A stretch of 18,971 nt of DNA from Aquificaceae bacterium (GTDB lineage: Bacteria; Aquificota; Aquificia; Aquificales; Aquificaceae), in contig WFPN01000094.1 of the NCBI GenBank assembly GCA_015487535.1, positions 1 through 18,971 of the forward strand, given 5' to 3'. Within the stretch, counting starts at the first letter, position 1. Each line of letters opens with the position of its first letter. Positions 1-7,952 of the stretch are shown piece by piece. A program made the position numbers and the translations under genes. The notes under the pieces were generated by a model, which did not search any database, had not been told where the DNA came from, and saw nothing but the letters and a program-made list of their open reading frames with translations.

Positions 1-1824
1 CATCTCACTCCTGAGCCTCTCCAGATCCCGGAGGGCCCCCTCCTTCTCTTTCAGGAGCTGGTTGTACCTATCCTGGTACTTTCTAAGCCTTTCCTCGAGC
101 TCCCTCTTTCTCCTCCTTCTCCCTTCCACCTCCTTTAGCTTTTCCTCCACATCCTCCTCCAAAAGCTCCCTTTCCTTTTCAAGCGCCGAGCTCAGGGCGT
201 CCTTTTCCCTCTCAAGACCAGAGATCTCGGCGTCAATGGAGGCGAGAGCCTTCTCTAGTCCGAGAACCTCCGACCTAAGATCTTCTACCTGTGCGGATAA
301 CTCCTCCAGGTCCGCGCTTCCTTCTTTAGCTTCTCCCCCTTCGAATACACCCCCGCATACGGGACATCTGTCCCCCTCCTTCAGGTGGGACCTTATATGT
401 TGTGCGTGAGCCTCGATACCCAGCCTTTCGAGCTCCTTCTCCTTTTCCTCGAGCTCCTTCTTCTTTGACTCGAGCTCCCTCGAGACCTTCTCCCTCTCTC
501 TTAACTTCATATCCAAGATCCTTTCTACCTCTTCGAGCTTCTCCAGATCCCTGATGAGGGCCTTCTTCCTCTCGGCCTTCTTTATAAGGTCCTCGTGTTC
601 TTCCTCGTTGTAGTCCAAGCCCTCGAGCTCTCTCTGGACCTCCTCTATAAGGCTCTTACCCTTTGACAGCCTCTCCTCACACTCTCTGAAGATCTCTTCC
701 CTCTCCTTAAACTCCCTCTCTTTTTCTGCAAGATCCCTGCCTATCTTGTCTATGGCTTTGAGCTCTTCCCTCGCTTCCTCTATCCTGTCCAGCTCCATCA
801 AGGTTTTTTGAAGTTCCTCCCTCAGGGCCGGGAGTTCTGTGAACTCCCTCTCGATCCTGTCCTTTTCCACCTTCACGTTCTCCATCTCCCCGATGAGCTC
901 AAGCCTGCTCTTCAGGAGCTTCTCCTTTTCTAACCTCAGGTCTCTTAGCTCCTTCTCAACGCTCTCTACCCGTTCCAGATACGGCAGATAGGGAAGTACC
1001 TTTTTCGCCCTCTCGAGCCTGGCTCTTAGTTCTTCTATCTCCTCCCTTCTTCCTTCGAGGGATTCCAAAGAGGACAGGATACTTTCGAGCTCTTCCCTCA
1101 GCCTGTCCCTTTCCCTGCCACGCCTCAGGATCTCTTCGAGCTCCTCGATCTTATGTCTAAGCTCCTCGACCTTCCTCTCTACGTCCCCTTTCTCTTTTTC
1201 TAAGCTTTTGAGCGTGTTCTCATCGAGGTCCTTGAGGGCCTCGATCTCCGATCTGAGGACGCTAAGTTCTCCCTCCAGCTCCTTGTAGGCTTCTGCGGCC
1301 AATTCCCTCATCCTGTCGAAGATCTCGAGGTTCAGAAGCCCCATCAGTATCTCCCTTCTCTCCCTCGGCTCCTTTGGCTTTAAAAACCTGTCGAACTCTC
1401 CCTGGGGCAGGAGTATAACCCTCGTGAAGGTTTTGTAGTCTAATCCAGTCACTTCCCTGATCCACCTCTCGGCCTCGGCCTTCTTCAGGTTCAGCCTCTT
1501 TCCCTCCTCCTCTACCCTGAGGAGGCTCTCCTTAGGCCTCTGTTGGTAGAACCTCTCTATCCTGTACCTCTTCCCGCCCACCGAGAACTCCAGAGAGACC
1601 CTTAACCTGTTGCTTCCTTTGGAAAGGACCTTGGCCGAGGCGTCCCGTGCCTCCCCGTAACGGGGAACCTTGCCGTACAGGGCGTAGGTTATAGCATCTA
1701 CTATGCTCGTCTTTCCTGCACCTGTCTTCCCCTGAATTATGAAGAAGCTGAGCCTCTCGAAATCTATAACCTGAGGCTTTTTATAAACGGTGAACCCCTC
1801 TATCTCAAGTCTTAATGGTCTCAT
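1..1824 (-). CDS. sbcC: SbcC/Rad50-type exonuclease subunit, SMC-like ATPase (3' end outside window)
   Basis: ATP-driven DNA-repair subunit that works with the SbcD/Mre11 nuclease on double-strand ends and hairpins. The minus-strand frame is open from the ATG at 1824 to the window edge, giving 608 residues; the C-terminal ATPase lobe is missing. Visible features: Walker A GKTGAGKTS at residues 32-40; the Q-loop segment LLPQGEFDRFL with Gln141, which is SbcC-like; then a long Glu/Lys/Arg/Leu-rich coiled coil; the zinc-hook CPVC with Cys487 and Cys490 (codons at 364-366 and 355-357); and the returning coiled coil. The start overlaps the cutA stop by 4 nt (ATGA), so the two genes should be translationally coupled. 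No sbcD is present on the upstream side. The family call is firm; choosing sbcC rather than rad50 rests on the Q-loop wording. Confidence 0.93.
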   Translation of the reverse strand, partial: MRPLRLEIEGFTVYKKPQVIDFERLSFFIIQGKTGAGKTSIVDAITYALYGKVPRYGEARDASAKVLSKGSNRLRVSLEFSVGGKRYRIERFYQQRPKESLLRVEEEGKRLNLKKAEAERWIREVTGLDYKTFTRVILLPQGEFDRFLKPKEPRERREILMGLLNLEIFDRMRELAAEAYKELEGELSVLRSEIEALKDLDENTLKSLEKEKGDVERKVEELRHKIEELEEILRRGRERDRLREELESILSSLESLEGRREEIEELRARLERAKKVLPYLPYLERVESVEKELRDLRLEKEKLLKSRLELIGEMENVKVEKDRIEREFTELPALREELQKTLMELDRIEEAREELKAIDKIGRDLAEKEREFKEREEIFRECEERLSKGKSLIEEVQRELEGLDYNEEEHEDLIKKAERKKALIRDLEKLEEVERILDMKLREREKVSRELESKKKELEEKEKELERLGIEAHAQHIRSHLKEGDRCPVCGGVFEGGEAKEGSADLEELSAQVEDLRSEVLGLEKALASIDAEISGLEREKDALSSALEKERELLEEDVEEKLKEVEGRRRRKRELEERLRKYQDRYNQLLKEKEGALRDLERLRSEM

Positions 1825-2138
1825 TCAAGGCTTTCCTCTATCCACTTCAGGTAGTCCTCGTTCCCCGCCACTATGGGAAGGGCTATTATCTCGGGAACGG
1901 TGTAGGGATGAACTTCTTTCACCTTTTCCTTCAGCTCCCTGAACTTACCGGCCGATGTCTTCACAACCAGAAGGGCCTCCCTGTCCCTCTCCACCTTCCC
2001 CTTCCACCAGTAGGTGGATCTCACCTCCGGGACCAGGTTCACACAGGCCCCCAGCTTGTTCTCCACTATGAAATCGGCGAGCTCCTCCCCCCTATCTACC
2101 GGGACGGTTATAAGAACTACCAGGTACCCCTCCATCAC
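1821..2138 (-). CDS. cutA: Divalent-cation tolerance protein CutA
   Basis: Small cytosolic trimeric protein of the CutA1 family, linked to copper and divalent-cation tolerance; its biochemical role is still poorly defined. The 105 residues match the usual family length. They show the expected N-terminal strand (YLVVLITVP), the GACVNLVPEVRSTYWWKGKVE segment in the middle and HPYTVPEIIALPI near the end. The first codon could be GTG at 2138 or ATG at 2135; the only purine-rich stretch (AGAGG) lies too close to either to decide. A TATAAT hexamer sits 8 nt upstream of the GTG. The stop overlaps the sbcC start by 4 nt. The upstream neighbour mscS is divergent, 27 bp away. Confidence 0.93.
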   Translation of the reverse strand: MMEGYLVVLITVPVDRGEELADFIVENKLGACVNLVPEVRSTYWWKGKVERDREALLVVKTSAGKFRELKEKVKEVHPYTVPEIIALPIVAGNEDYLKWIEESLE

Positions 2139-2146
2139 CTCTGAAT

Positions 2147-2156
2147 ATTATATAAT
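2147..2156. promoter_or_regulatory. Overlapping divergent -10 elements for cutA and mscS
   Basis: The 10-bp sequence ATTATATAAT reads TATAAT on the minus strand (2152 to 2147) and TATAAT on the plus strand (2151-2156). Each is a perfect -10 hexamer pointing at the nearer gene: 8 nt before the cutA GTG and 9 nt before the mscS ATG. No convincing -35 is seen for either. If both are used, the transcripts start at or within a few nucleotides of the start codons, and the two promoters cannot both be opened at once. This is inferred from sequence only. Confidence 0.5.
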
Positions 2157-2165
2157 TCACGTCGG

Positions 2166-3305
2166 ATGGAGAACCTTGGGGAGGTCTTGAGAGACCTTCA
2201 GAACTATCTGAACTACGTTGTCCTGGGCATCCCTCTCTACAGGTTCGTTTTCGCACTTTTGGTGTTCTTCCTCTTTTTCTTCTTCAGAAAGCTCTTCGCC
2301 CTGCTCGTTATAAGATCCCTCAGGAGGGTGGTCAGAAGGACTCCCACCGAGATAGACGATATCGTCCTGAGGGCGTGGGCGAGGCCCATAGGTTTCCTCA
2401 TAGTGGTTGCCGGGATAGGTATCTCCCTGTTCGTCCTCGGACTTGAGAGAGCTGTGACGGTAAAGGTCGTTAAGACGCTCCTCATCTTCACCGTTGGATG
2501 GATGGCCTTCAACCTTATAACGGCCTTCGAGGGCAGGTTTTACGAGTTCGCTGCCAAGTTCGGGAGGGAGCTCTCCAGGGAGATAGGGAGCTTTCTTATA
2601 AAGCTTTCCAAGGCCTTCGTAATTCTGGTGGCCGGCGTAGCCATACTCCAGGAATGGGGAATAAACGTCAGCGCTCTCCTAGCGTCCCTCGGTCTTCTCG
2701 GACTTGCGGTCTCGTTGGCCGCGAAGGACACCCTCGAGAACATAATAAGCGGGTTCGTTCTGCTCTTCGACAAGCCGATCCTGAGCGGTGAGACGGGGGA
2801 GATCGCCGGCGTTCAAGGGACAGTGGAGGAGATAGGCCTGAGATCCACCAAGATCAGGACCTTCGACAAGACCCTGGTCTCCATACCCAACAAGGAGGTG
2901 GTGAATCAGAACATAAACAACTGGTCGAGGAGGGATAAGAGGAGGGTGAGAACTTACATAGGCTTGGTTTACTCAACCACGAGGGAGCAGATGGAGAACA
3001 TACTTAGGGAGATCAGGGAGATGCTCGCAAATCACCCGAGGGTATCCAAAGAGGAGAGGTTCTATGTCCACTTCGAGGTGTTCGGTGACAGCTCCCTCAA
3101 CATACTCCTCCAGTACTATACCGACACGGCCGACTACGCCGAGTACCTCAAGATAGTAGAGGATGTAAACCTCAAGATCATGGAGATAGTGGAGAGGAAC
3201 GGCTCATCCTTCGCCTTTCCGAGCAGATCCATATACGTGGAAAAGCTACCCAGCGGGGAACCTCCCGAGAGTAATCCTCAAACTCCCGACCGTAGAACTT
3301 CCTGA
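2166..3305 (+). CDS. MscS-family mechanosensitive ion channel
   Basis: Inner-membrane channel that releases solutes on hypo-osmotic shock. The 379 residues begin with hydrophobic segments around residues 20-50, 75-95, 100-120 and 140-165. They are followed by the Gly/Ala-rich pore helix from about residue 169 (SALLASLGLLGLAVSLAAKD) and then the cytosolic beta domain, with the hallmark GLRSTKIRTFDKTLVSIPNKEV run near residues 227-248. The three or so extra N-terminal helices make it longer than E. coli MscS, closer to medium-sized members of the family. No Shine-Dalgarno site precedes the ATG; TATAAT ends 9 nt upstream. The last 128 bp are antisense to the 3' end of the methyltransferase gene. 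After the conserved FPSRSIYV the tail is Pro/Ser-rich and looks dispensable. Confidence 0.92.
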   Translation: MENLGEVLRDLQNYLNYVVLGIPLYRFVFALLVFFLFFFFRKLFALLVIRSLRRVVRRTPTEIDDIVLRAWARPIGFLIVVAGIGISLFVLGLERAVTVKVVKTLLIFTVGWMAFNLITAFEGRFYEFAAKFGRELSREIGSFLIKLSKAFVILVAGVAILQEWGINVSALLASLGLLGLAVSLAAKDTLENIISGFVLLFDKPILSGETGEIAGVQGTVEEIGLRSTKIRTFDKTLVSIPNKEVVNQNINNWSRRDKRRVRTYIGLVYSTTREQMENILREIREMLANHPRVSKEERFYVHFEVFGDSSLNILLQYYTDTADYAEYLKIVEDVNLKIMEIVERNGSSFAFPSRSIYVEKLPSGEPPESNPQTPDRRTS

Positions 3306-3696
3306 GCATAGGCTCCTCGAAGATAACTACCCAGAGATGGAGCCCTGTCATCAGAAGGATCGTATATAGGAACAACGGGAAGGAGCAAAAGAGAAAAGCC
3401 TCACCTAAAGAGATCAGACCTACGGATAGGTATATGGGATTCCTGGTGTGTATGTACACGCCGCTTCTAACCAGCCTTTCGGCCCTCTTAAGGAGAGTGG
3501 TCGTCCCTCTGGCCCTCGAGAGCTCCCATACCGAGATGAGGAATAGGCCCACCCCGCTCCCGATCAGGATGAGTCCAGTCGGGAGACATACGGGATTCCC
3601 CTTCGGCTTTAGCTCCGTTATAAAGCTCGGTATAACAACGAGGAAGACCAGCGCCCACAGGGAGCTGTGGATGAGCGATACGATCAGAGCTCCCAT
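3178..3696 (-). CDS. Isoprenylcysteine carboxyl methyltransferase (ICMT/PEMT) family membrane protein
   Basis: Small integral-membrane methyltransferase-like protein of 172 residues with about four hydrophobic segments (near residues 5-25, 38-58, 90-105 and 107-125). The family signature is in the C-terminal half: RSGVYIHTRNPIYLS, then EEPMLRKFYGREFEDYSREVPRW, which together form the S-adenosylmethionine-binding region in this superfamily. Bacterial members have unknown substrates, so no reaction is assigned. The ATG at 3696 has only a weak AAAGAG upstream. The 3' end is antisense to mscS for 128 bp: the conserved DYSREVPRW region lies opposite the mscS variable tail, and the last ~20 residues of this protein, which look poorly conserved, lie opposite the mscS conserved end. 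Confidence 0.82.
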   Translation of the reverse strand: MGALIVSLIHSSLWALVFLVVIPSFITELKPKGNPVCLPTGLILIGSGVGLFLISVWELSRARGTTTLLKRAERLVRSGVYIHTRNPIYLSVGLISLGEAFLFCSFPLFLYTILLMTGLHLWVVIFEEPMLRKFYGREFEDYSREVPRWVAFPRIWICSERRRMSRSSPLSP

Positions 3697-3761
3697 GCTC
3701 TTTAAGTTAAACCCTGACAGAACTCATTACCCCACTTCCGGGGTTTCCCAAATTCATAGGG

Positions 3762-5816
3762 ATGGAAACAAGGAGAGCTAACAGACTGATAAAGGAGAAG
3801 AGTCCCTACCTCAGACAGCACGCCTACAACCCGGTGGACTGGTATCCCTGGTCCGAGGAGGCCTTCGAGAAAGCCAAGAAGGAGGACAAGCCCATCTTTC
3901 TATCGATAGGCTACTCTACCTGCCACTGGTGCCACGTTATGGAGAAGGAGAGCTTCGAGGACGAGGAGATCGCCAGGATACTGAACGAGAACTACGTCTC
4001 CATAAAGGTGGACAGGGAGGAGAGGCCGGACATAGACTCCGTCTATATGACCGTGTGCCAGATGATGACGGGCTCGGGAGGCTGGCCCCTCACGATTATA
4101 ATGACCCCCGACAAGGAACCCTTCTTCGCGGGGACCTACTTTCCCAAGGAAAGCCTTTACGGAAGGCCCGGCCTGAAGGATATACTCCTGAGGATCGCAG
4201 AGCTATGGAAGAAGGACAGACAGAAGGTCCTCACTGCCGCAAGACAGGTTGTCGAGGCCCTCTCCAAGAGCGAGGGTGAGAGCTACATAGGTGGGGAGCT
4301 CGGAGAGGAGGTTCTCCACAGAGGATTTTCTGAACTGTACCACTCTTACGACGAGACTTACGGAGGTTTCGGCAACGCTCCCAAGTTTCCCATACCCCAC
4401 AACCTGATGTTTTTGATGAGGTACTACAGGAGGTACGGGAACGAAAAGGCCCTCGAGATGGTCAAGAAGACCCTTACGAGGATGAGATTGGGAGGCATCT
4501 GGGACCACGTTGGTTTTGGCTTTCACAGGTACTCAACGGACAGGGAGTGGCTCCTTCCACACTTCGAGAAGATGCTGTACGACAACGCCCTCCTTATGTT
4601 CACTTACGCTGAAGCATACCAGATAACAAAGGAGGAGTTCTTCGCCCAGGTGGTCGAGGAGATAGCTGAGTATCTGAAGAGGGATATGCTATCCCCAGAG
4701 GGAGCTTTCTACTCGGCGGAGGATGCGGACAGCGAAGGGGAGGAAGGCAAGTTCTACCTCTGGAGCCTAGAGGAGCTGGAGAATATCCTTACAAAGGAAG
4801 AGCTCGATATAGCTGTCAAGGTTTACGGGATAGAGGATGAGGGGAACTTCCTGGAAGAGGCGACGCGTAGGAAAACAGGGAAGAATATCCTCCACATGAA
4901 GAAGTCCCTTGAAGAGTACTCCGAAGAGATCGGTATCCCGGGGGATGTGCTCAAGCAGAAACTGGAGGAGATAAGGAACAAGCTGTTCAAGGAGAGGGAG
5001 AAGAGGGTGAGACCCCTGAGGGACGAAAAGATACTCACAGACTGGAATGGTCTTGCCGTAGCTGGATTCTCCAAGGCCGGGGTTGCACTCGGAAGGGAGG
5101 ATCTCATAGGTATAGCCAGAAAGGCCGCAGACTTCATTTTGGAGAGGATGTTCGACGAGGAGGGGAGACTCCTTCACAGGTTCAAGGACGGTGAGGCTGA
5201 GATACACGCTTTCTTGGAAGACTATGCCTACCTCATATGGGGTCTTACCGAGCTTTACTTTGCTACCTTCGATATAAGGTATCTAAAGAAGGCTAAGGAA
5301 CTCGCAGAGTTTACCCTAAAGCACTTCTGGGATGAGGAGAACCTCGGGTTCTTCCAGACACCCGACTACGGCGAGAGGGTCCTGGTGAGAAAGAAAGAGA
5401 TATACGATGGTGCCACGCCTTCCGGTAACTCGGTTATGGCTTACAACCTGGTAAGGCTTTCGAGGATATTCTCTGAGCCTGAACTCGAGAAAAGATCTAG
5501 GCAAACGCTGATGGCCTTCTCAGAGGTGCTTAGATCCTTTCCCTCCGCACACACCTTCTCTTTAATCGCCCTGGATCTTTTGGTAAACGGGGGCTTCGAG
5601 CTGGTGTGTTCCTCCGAAAGGGAGGATGAATGTAGAGACAGCCTCCTCGACGTGCAGAGACACTTCCTGCCTGAAGGGGTCTTCCTCGTGAACTTTCCCG
5701 AAGACATGAAACCTCTCAACGGAAGGACAACCTACTACCTCTGTAAGAACTTCGCCTGTGACGAGCCTACGACAGACCTCGGGGAAGTGAAGAGGAAGCT
5801 CTCAGTACCTGAGTAA
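3762..5816 (+). CDS. DUF255 / YyaL-type thioredoxin-fold protein
   Basis: Large (684 residues) cytosolic protein of the DUF255 family (YyaL in Bacillus; SPATA20/SSP411 in animals). The N-terminal thioredoxin-like domain carries the motif NRLIKEKSPYLRQHAYNPVDW (residues 7-27) and a CHWC redox-type motif at Cys54-Cys57, then GSGGWPLTI and FFAGTYFPKE. The rest is the alpha/alpha-toroid domain related to N-acylglucosamine 2-epimerases and six-hairpin glycosidases, with GGIWDHVGFGFHRYSTD and WLLPHFEKMLYDNA visible. The catalytic role is unknown. The start is fixed by the conserved N-terminus, although GGG directly abuts the ATG and no well-spaced ribosome site is present. The 3' end overlaps fabH (opposite strand) by 15 bp. 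A short CCCC/GGGG inverted repeat lies 20-35 nt upstream. Confidence 0.9.
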   Translation: METRRANRLIKEKSPYLRQHAYNPVDWYPWSEEAFEKAKKEDKPIFLSIGYSTCHWCHVMEKESFEDEEIARILNENYVSIKVDREERPDIDSVYMTVCQMMTGSGGWPLTIIMTPDKEPFFAGTYFPKESLYGRPGLKDILLRIAELWKKDRQKVLTAARQVVEALSKSEGESYIGGELGEEVLHRGFSELYHSYDETYGGFGNAPKFPIPHNLMFLMRYYRRYGNEKALEMVKKTLTRMRLGGIWDHVGFGFHRYSTDREWLLPHFEKMLYDNALLMFTYAEAYQITKEEFFAQVVEEIAEYLKRDMLSPEGAFYSAEDADSEGEEGKFYLWSLEELENILTKEELDIAVKVYGIEDEGNFLEEATRRKTGKNILHMKKSLEEYSEEIGIPGDVLKQKLEEIRNKLFKEREKRVRPLRDEKILTDWNGLAVAGFSKAGVALGREDLIGIARKAADFILERMFDEEGRLLHRFKDGEAEIHAFLEDYAYLIWGLTELYFATFDIRYLKKAKELAEFTLKHFWDEENLGFFQTPDYGERVLVRKKEIYDGATPSGNSVMAYNLVRLSRIFSEPELEKRSRQTLMAFSEVLRSFPSAHTFSLIALDLLVNGGFELVCSSEREDECRDSLLDVQRHFLPEGVFLVNFPEDMKPLNGRTTYYLCKNFACDEPTTDLGEVKRKLSVPE

Positions 5817-6731
5817 GGTCGCTCCCCAGGTGAGGCCTCCTCCCATGGCGGTCATGAGAACTAGATCTCCCCTCCTCAACCTTCCTTCCTGAATGGCCTC
5901 GTGGAGGGCTATCGGTATCGATGCGGCGGAGGTGTTTCCGTACCTGTCTATGTTTACAAAGGCCTTATCCTTAGGTATGCCCAGCTTCTCCATCAAGGCG
6001 TTTATTATCCTCACGTTCGCCTGATGGGGTATAACGAGATCGATCTCATCCGGCGAGACTCCCGCCTCCTCGAGGACTTTGCGGCATGCATCTTCCATGT
6101 TCCTAACGGCGACCTTGAACAGCTCCCTTCCCTTCATCTTTATGTAACCGCACTTCTCGGCGTACAGTATGTCCCAGAGGCTCCCGTCGGAGAACATCCT
6201 CGATGCGAGTATGTCGCTCTCGTCCTCCGACTTTTCCAGGACGACGGCTCCAGCACCGTCCCCGAAGAGAACGCAGGTGCTCCTGTCAGTCCAGTCCACA
6301 ATCTCTGAGAGCTTTTCAACCCCTACTATGAGAATCTTCTTCGCTTTGCCCGATTTCAGGAGACCGTCGGCCACCTCTAGGGCGTATATAAACCCGCTGC
6401 AGGCTGCGGAGATATCAAAGGCGTAACCCTTCTTGGCTCCGAGCTCGGCCTGGAGGAGGCAGCCTGTGGAGGGAAACTTCTTCTCTGGAGTCAAGGTTGC
6501 GACAAGGACAACGTCCAGATCCTCGGGATCGACCTTGGCGTTCTCCAGGGCTTCCAGGGAGGCTCCCTTTGCCATCTCTACAACGCTCTCTTCCTTGGCA
6601 ACCCTCCTCTCCTTTATGCCCGTCCTCGTAGTTATCCACTCGTCCGAGGTGTCCACCATCTTTTCAAGGTCGAAGTTCGTAAGGACCTCCTTCGGAAGGT
6701 AAACACCCGTACCAGCTATCTTTGTCCCCAT
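5802..6731 (-). CDS. fabH: Beta-ketoacyl-ACP synthase III (FabH)
   Basis: Starts type II fatty-acid synthesis by condensing an acyl-CoA (usually acetyl-CoA) with malonyl-ACP. The 309 residues carry the complete catalytic triad: Cys111 in SAACSGF, His236 in PHQAN and Asn266 in GNTSAASIP. The conserved N-terminal DTSDEWITTRTGI (residues 27-39) and FGDGAGA (residues 156-162) are also present. The ATG directly follows the plsX stop codon with no gap (TGA-ATG), so translation is probably coupled and the gene is last in the yceD-rpmF-plsX-fabH unit. Its 3' end runs 15 bp into the antisense of the DUF255 gene. The identification is secure; primer specificity (acetyl versus branched chain) cannot be read from the sequence. 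Confidence 0.97.
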   Translation of the reverse strand: MGTKIAGTGVYLPKEVLTNFDLEKMVDTSDEWITTRTGIKERRVAKEESVVEMAKGASLEALENAKVDPEDLDVVLVATLTPEKKFPSTGCLLQAELGAKKGYAFDISAACSGFIYALEVADGLLKSGKAKKILIVGVEKLSEIVDWTDRSTCVLFGDGAGAVVLEKSEDESDILASRMFSDGSLWDILYAEKCGYIKMKGRELFKVAVRNMEDACRKVLEEAGVSPDEIDLVIPHQANVRIINALMEKLGIPKDKAFVNIDRYGNTSAASIPIALHEAIQEGRLRRGDLVLMTAMGGGLTWGATLLRY

Positions 6732-7751
6732 TCAGACCCTCACTTCCTGGGGTATGAGCTCCTTTATGTTCTTAACCAGTTTGCTGTTGAAGTCGTGGGT
6801 GAGGAACTCGGAAGCCACCCTAATTGCGTTCCTTATAGCTTTTGCGTTCGCCCTTCCATGAGTTATTATCACGGGTTTCTTAGCACCCAGCAAAGGGATA
6901 CCTCCGTACTCAGTGAAATCGGCCTTCTTCTTGAATCTGTTTAACGCCGGAAGCAGGAGAAAGGCACCCAGCTTTGCCAGGATACTCTTCTTGATCTCCG
7001 CCTTTATCATCTGAACTATAGCGAGTCCCAGACTTTCGCTTGCCTTTAGTATTATGTTCCCAACGAACCCGTCGCACACTATAACATCGAACGTCCCGGC
7101 GTATATGTCCCTGCCTTCTGCGTTTCCCACAAAATTAAGGTTGGTCTGCTTCAGGAGTGGATACGTTTCCTTGACGAGCTCGTTTCCCTTTCCCTCCTCT
7201 TCCCCTATGCTCAAGAGTCCCACCCTCGGGTTCTTTATCCCCAGTATCTCCTCGGCGTACGTGTGTCCTATGATGGCAAACTGGACGAGGTGCCTCGGCT
7301 TGGAGTCCACGTTCGCACCCACATCTATGAGGACAGTCTTGCCCTTCGGGTTCGGCAGGGCAACCCCTATGGCCGGTCTCTCCACCTCCTCCTCGGCGCC
7401 CACTATGAACTTGCCCACTGCGAGGACGGCCCCTGTGTTCCCCGCGGAGACGAGCCCGTGCGCCCTACCTTCTCTGACGAGCTTTCCACAGACGTAGAGT
7501 GACGAGTTCTTCCTCTTCAGGACCGTAGAGGGTGGCTCGTCCATGTCAACGTTGTCCGGGGCGTCAACCACATCCAGGAGGGGGTTCCCAGCTTCTCCGG
7601 ATTTCTCCAGGATACTTTGTATCTCCTCTCCCTTCCCTACTAGGAAGACCTTGTATCCAAGTTCCCTGGCAGCCAGAATGCCGCCGCGAACGATCTCAAG
7701 GGGAGCGTAATCCCCCCCGTTACAGTCCAAGGCAAAACTCAGCTCTTCCAT
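6732..7751 (-). CDS. plsX: Phosphate acyltransferase PlsX
   Basis: Converts acyl-ACP to acyl-phosphate, the donor for PlsY in phospholipid synthesis, at the cytosolic face of the membrane. The 339 residues match the family. Visible landmarks are the N-terminal FALDCNGGDYAP, GLVSAGNTGA, the VLIDVGANVD segment, VGLLSIGEEEGKGNE, and FVGNAEGRDI followed by VIVCDGFVGN. The N-terminal motif reads DCNGGD where most PlsX proteins have D-x-M-G-G-D; the Met-to-Asn change is unusual, but the GGD core is kept. The ATG overlaps the rpmF stop by 1 nt (TGATG) and the stop abuts fabH, so the gene sits in a tightly coupled operon. Confidence 0.96.
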   Translation of the reverse strand: MEELSFALDCNGGDYAPLEIVRGGILAARELGYKVFLVGKGEEIQSILEKSGEAGNPLLDVVDAPDNVDMDEPPSTVLKRKNSSLYVCGKLVREGRAHGLVSAGNTGAVLAVGKFIVGAEEEVERPAIGVALPNPKGKTVLIDVGANVDSKPRHLVQFAIIGHTYAEEILGIKNPRVGLLSIGEEEGKGNELVKETYPLLKQTNLNFVGNAEGRDIYAGTFDVIVCDGFVGNIILKASESLGLAIVQMIKAEIKKSILAKLGAFLLLPALNRFKKKADFTEYGGIPLLGAKKPVIITHGRANAKAIRNAIRVASEFLTHDFNSKLVKNIKELIPQEVRV

Positions 7752-7942
7752 CAGTCGATAGATATAACTTCCCTGCCCTTGTAGTGTCCACAGTAAGGGC
7801 AGACCCTATGGGGAACTATCTTCTCCCCACAGTTCGGGCACTCACTCAGGGAGGGTATTCCTCTCTTGAACTTGTTAAAGAAGTTCTGGGATCTTCTTTG
7901 GTCCCTTCTCCATTTGGAAGTCTTCGCCTTGGGAACAGCCAT
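7751..7942 (-). CDS. rpmF: 50S ribosomal protein L32
   Basis: Ribosomal large-subunit protein of 63 residues, the usual L32 length. It starts MAVPKAKTSKWRRDQRRS, the basic N-terminus typical of the family, and has a zinc ribbon with Cys35, Cys38, Cys48 and Cys51 (CPNC...CPYC). This is the zinc-binding form; no zinc-free paralogue is seen here. A strong AGGAGGT ribosome site (7948-7954 on the minus strand) overlaps the stop codon of the preceding yceD gene. The rpmF-plsX-fabH order is widespread in bacteria and links ribosome supply to lipid synthesis. Confidence 0.97.
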   Translation of the reverse strand: MAVPKAKTSKWRRDQRRSQNFFNKFKRGIPSLSECPNCGEKIVPHRVCPYCGHYKGREVISID

Positions 7943-7952
7943 CGGTTACCTC

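Noticed and set aside
62..409. Serine-rich plus-strand ORF
   Set aside because: It is the antisense of the sbcC coiled coil and zinc hook; Ser/Leu richness is what Glu/Lys codons give in reverse.
3731..3744. CCCC-ACTTCC-GGGG inverted repeat before the DUF255 gene as terminator or operator
   Set aside because: The stem is only 4 bp, with no T-run and no second copy; too weak to call.
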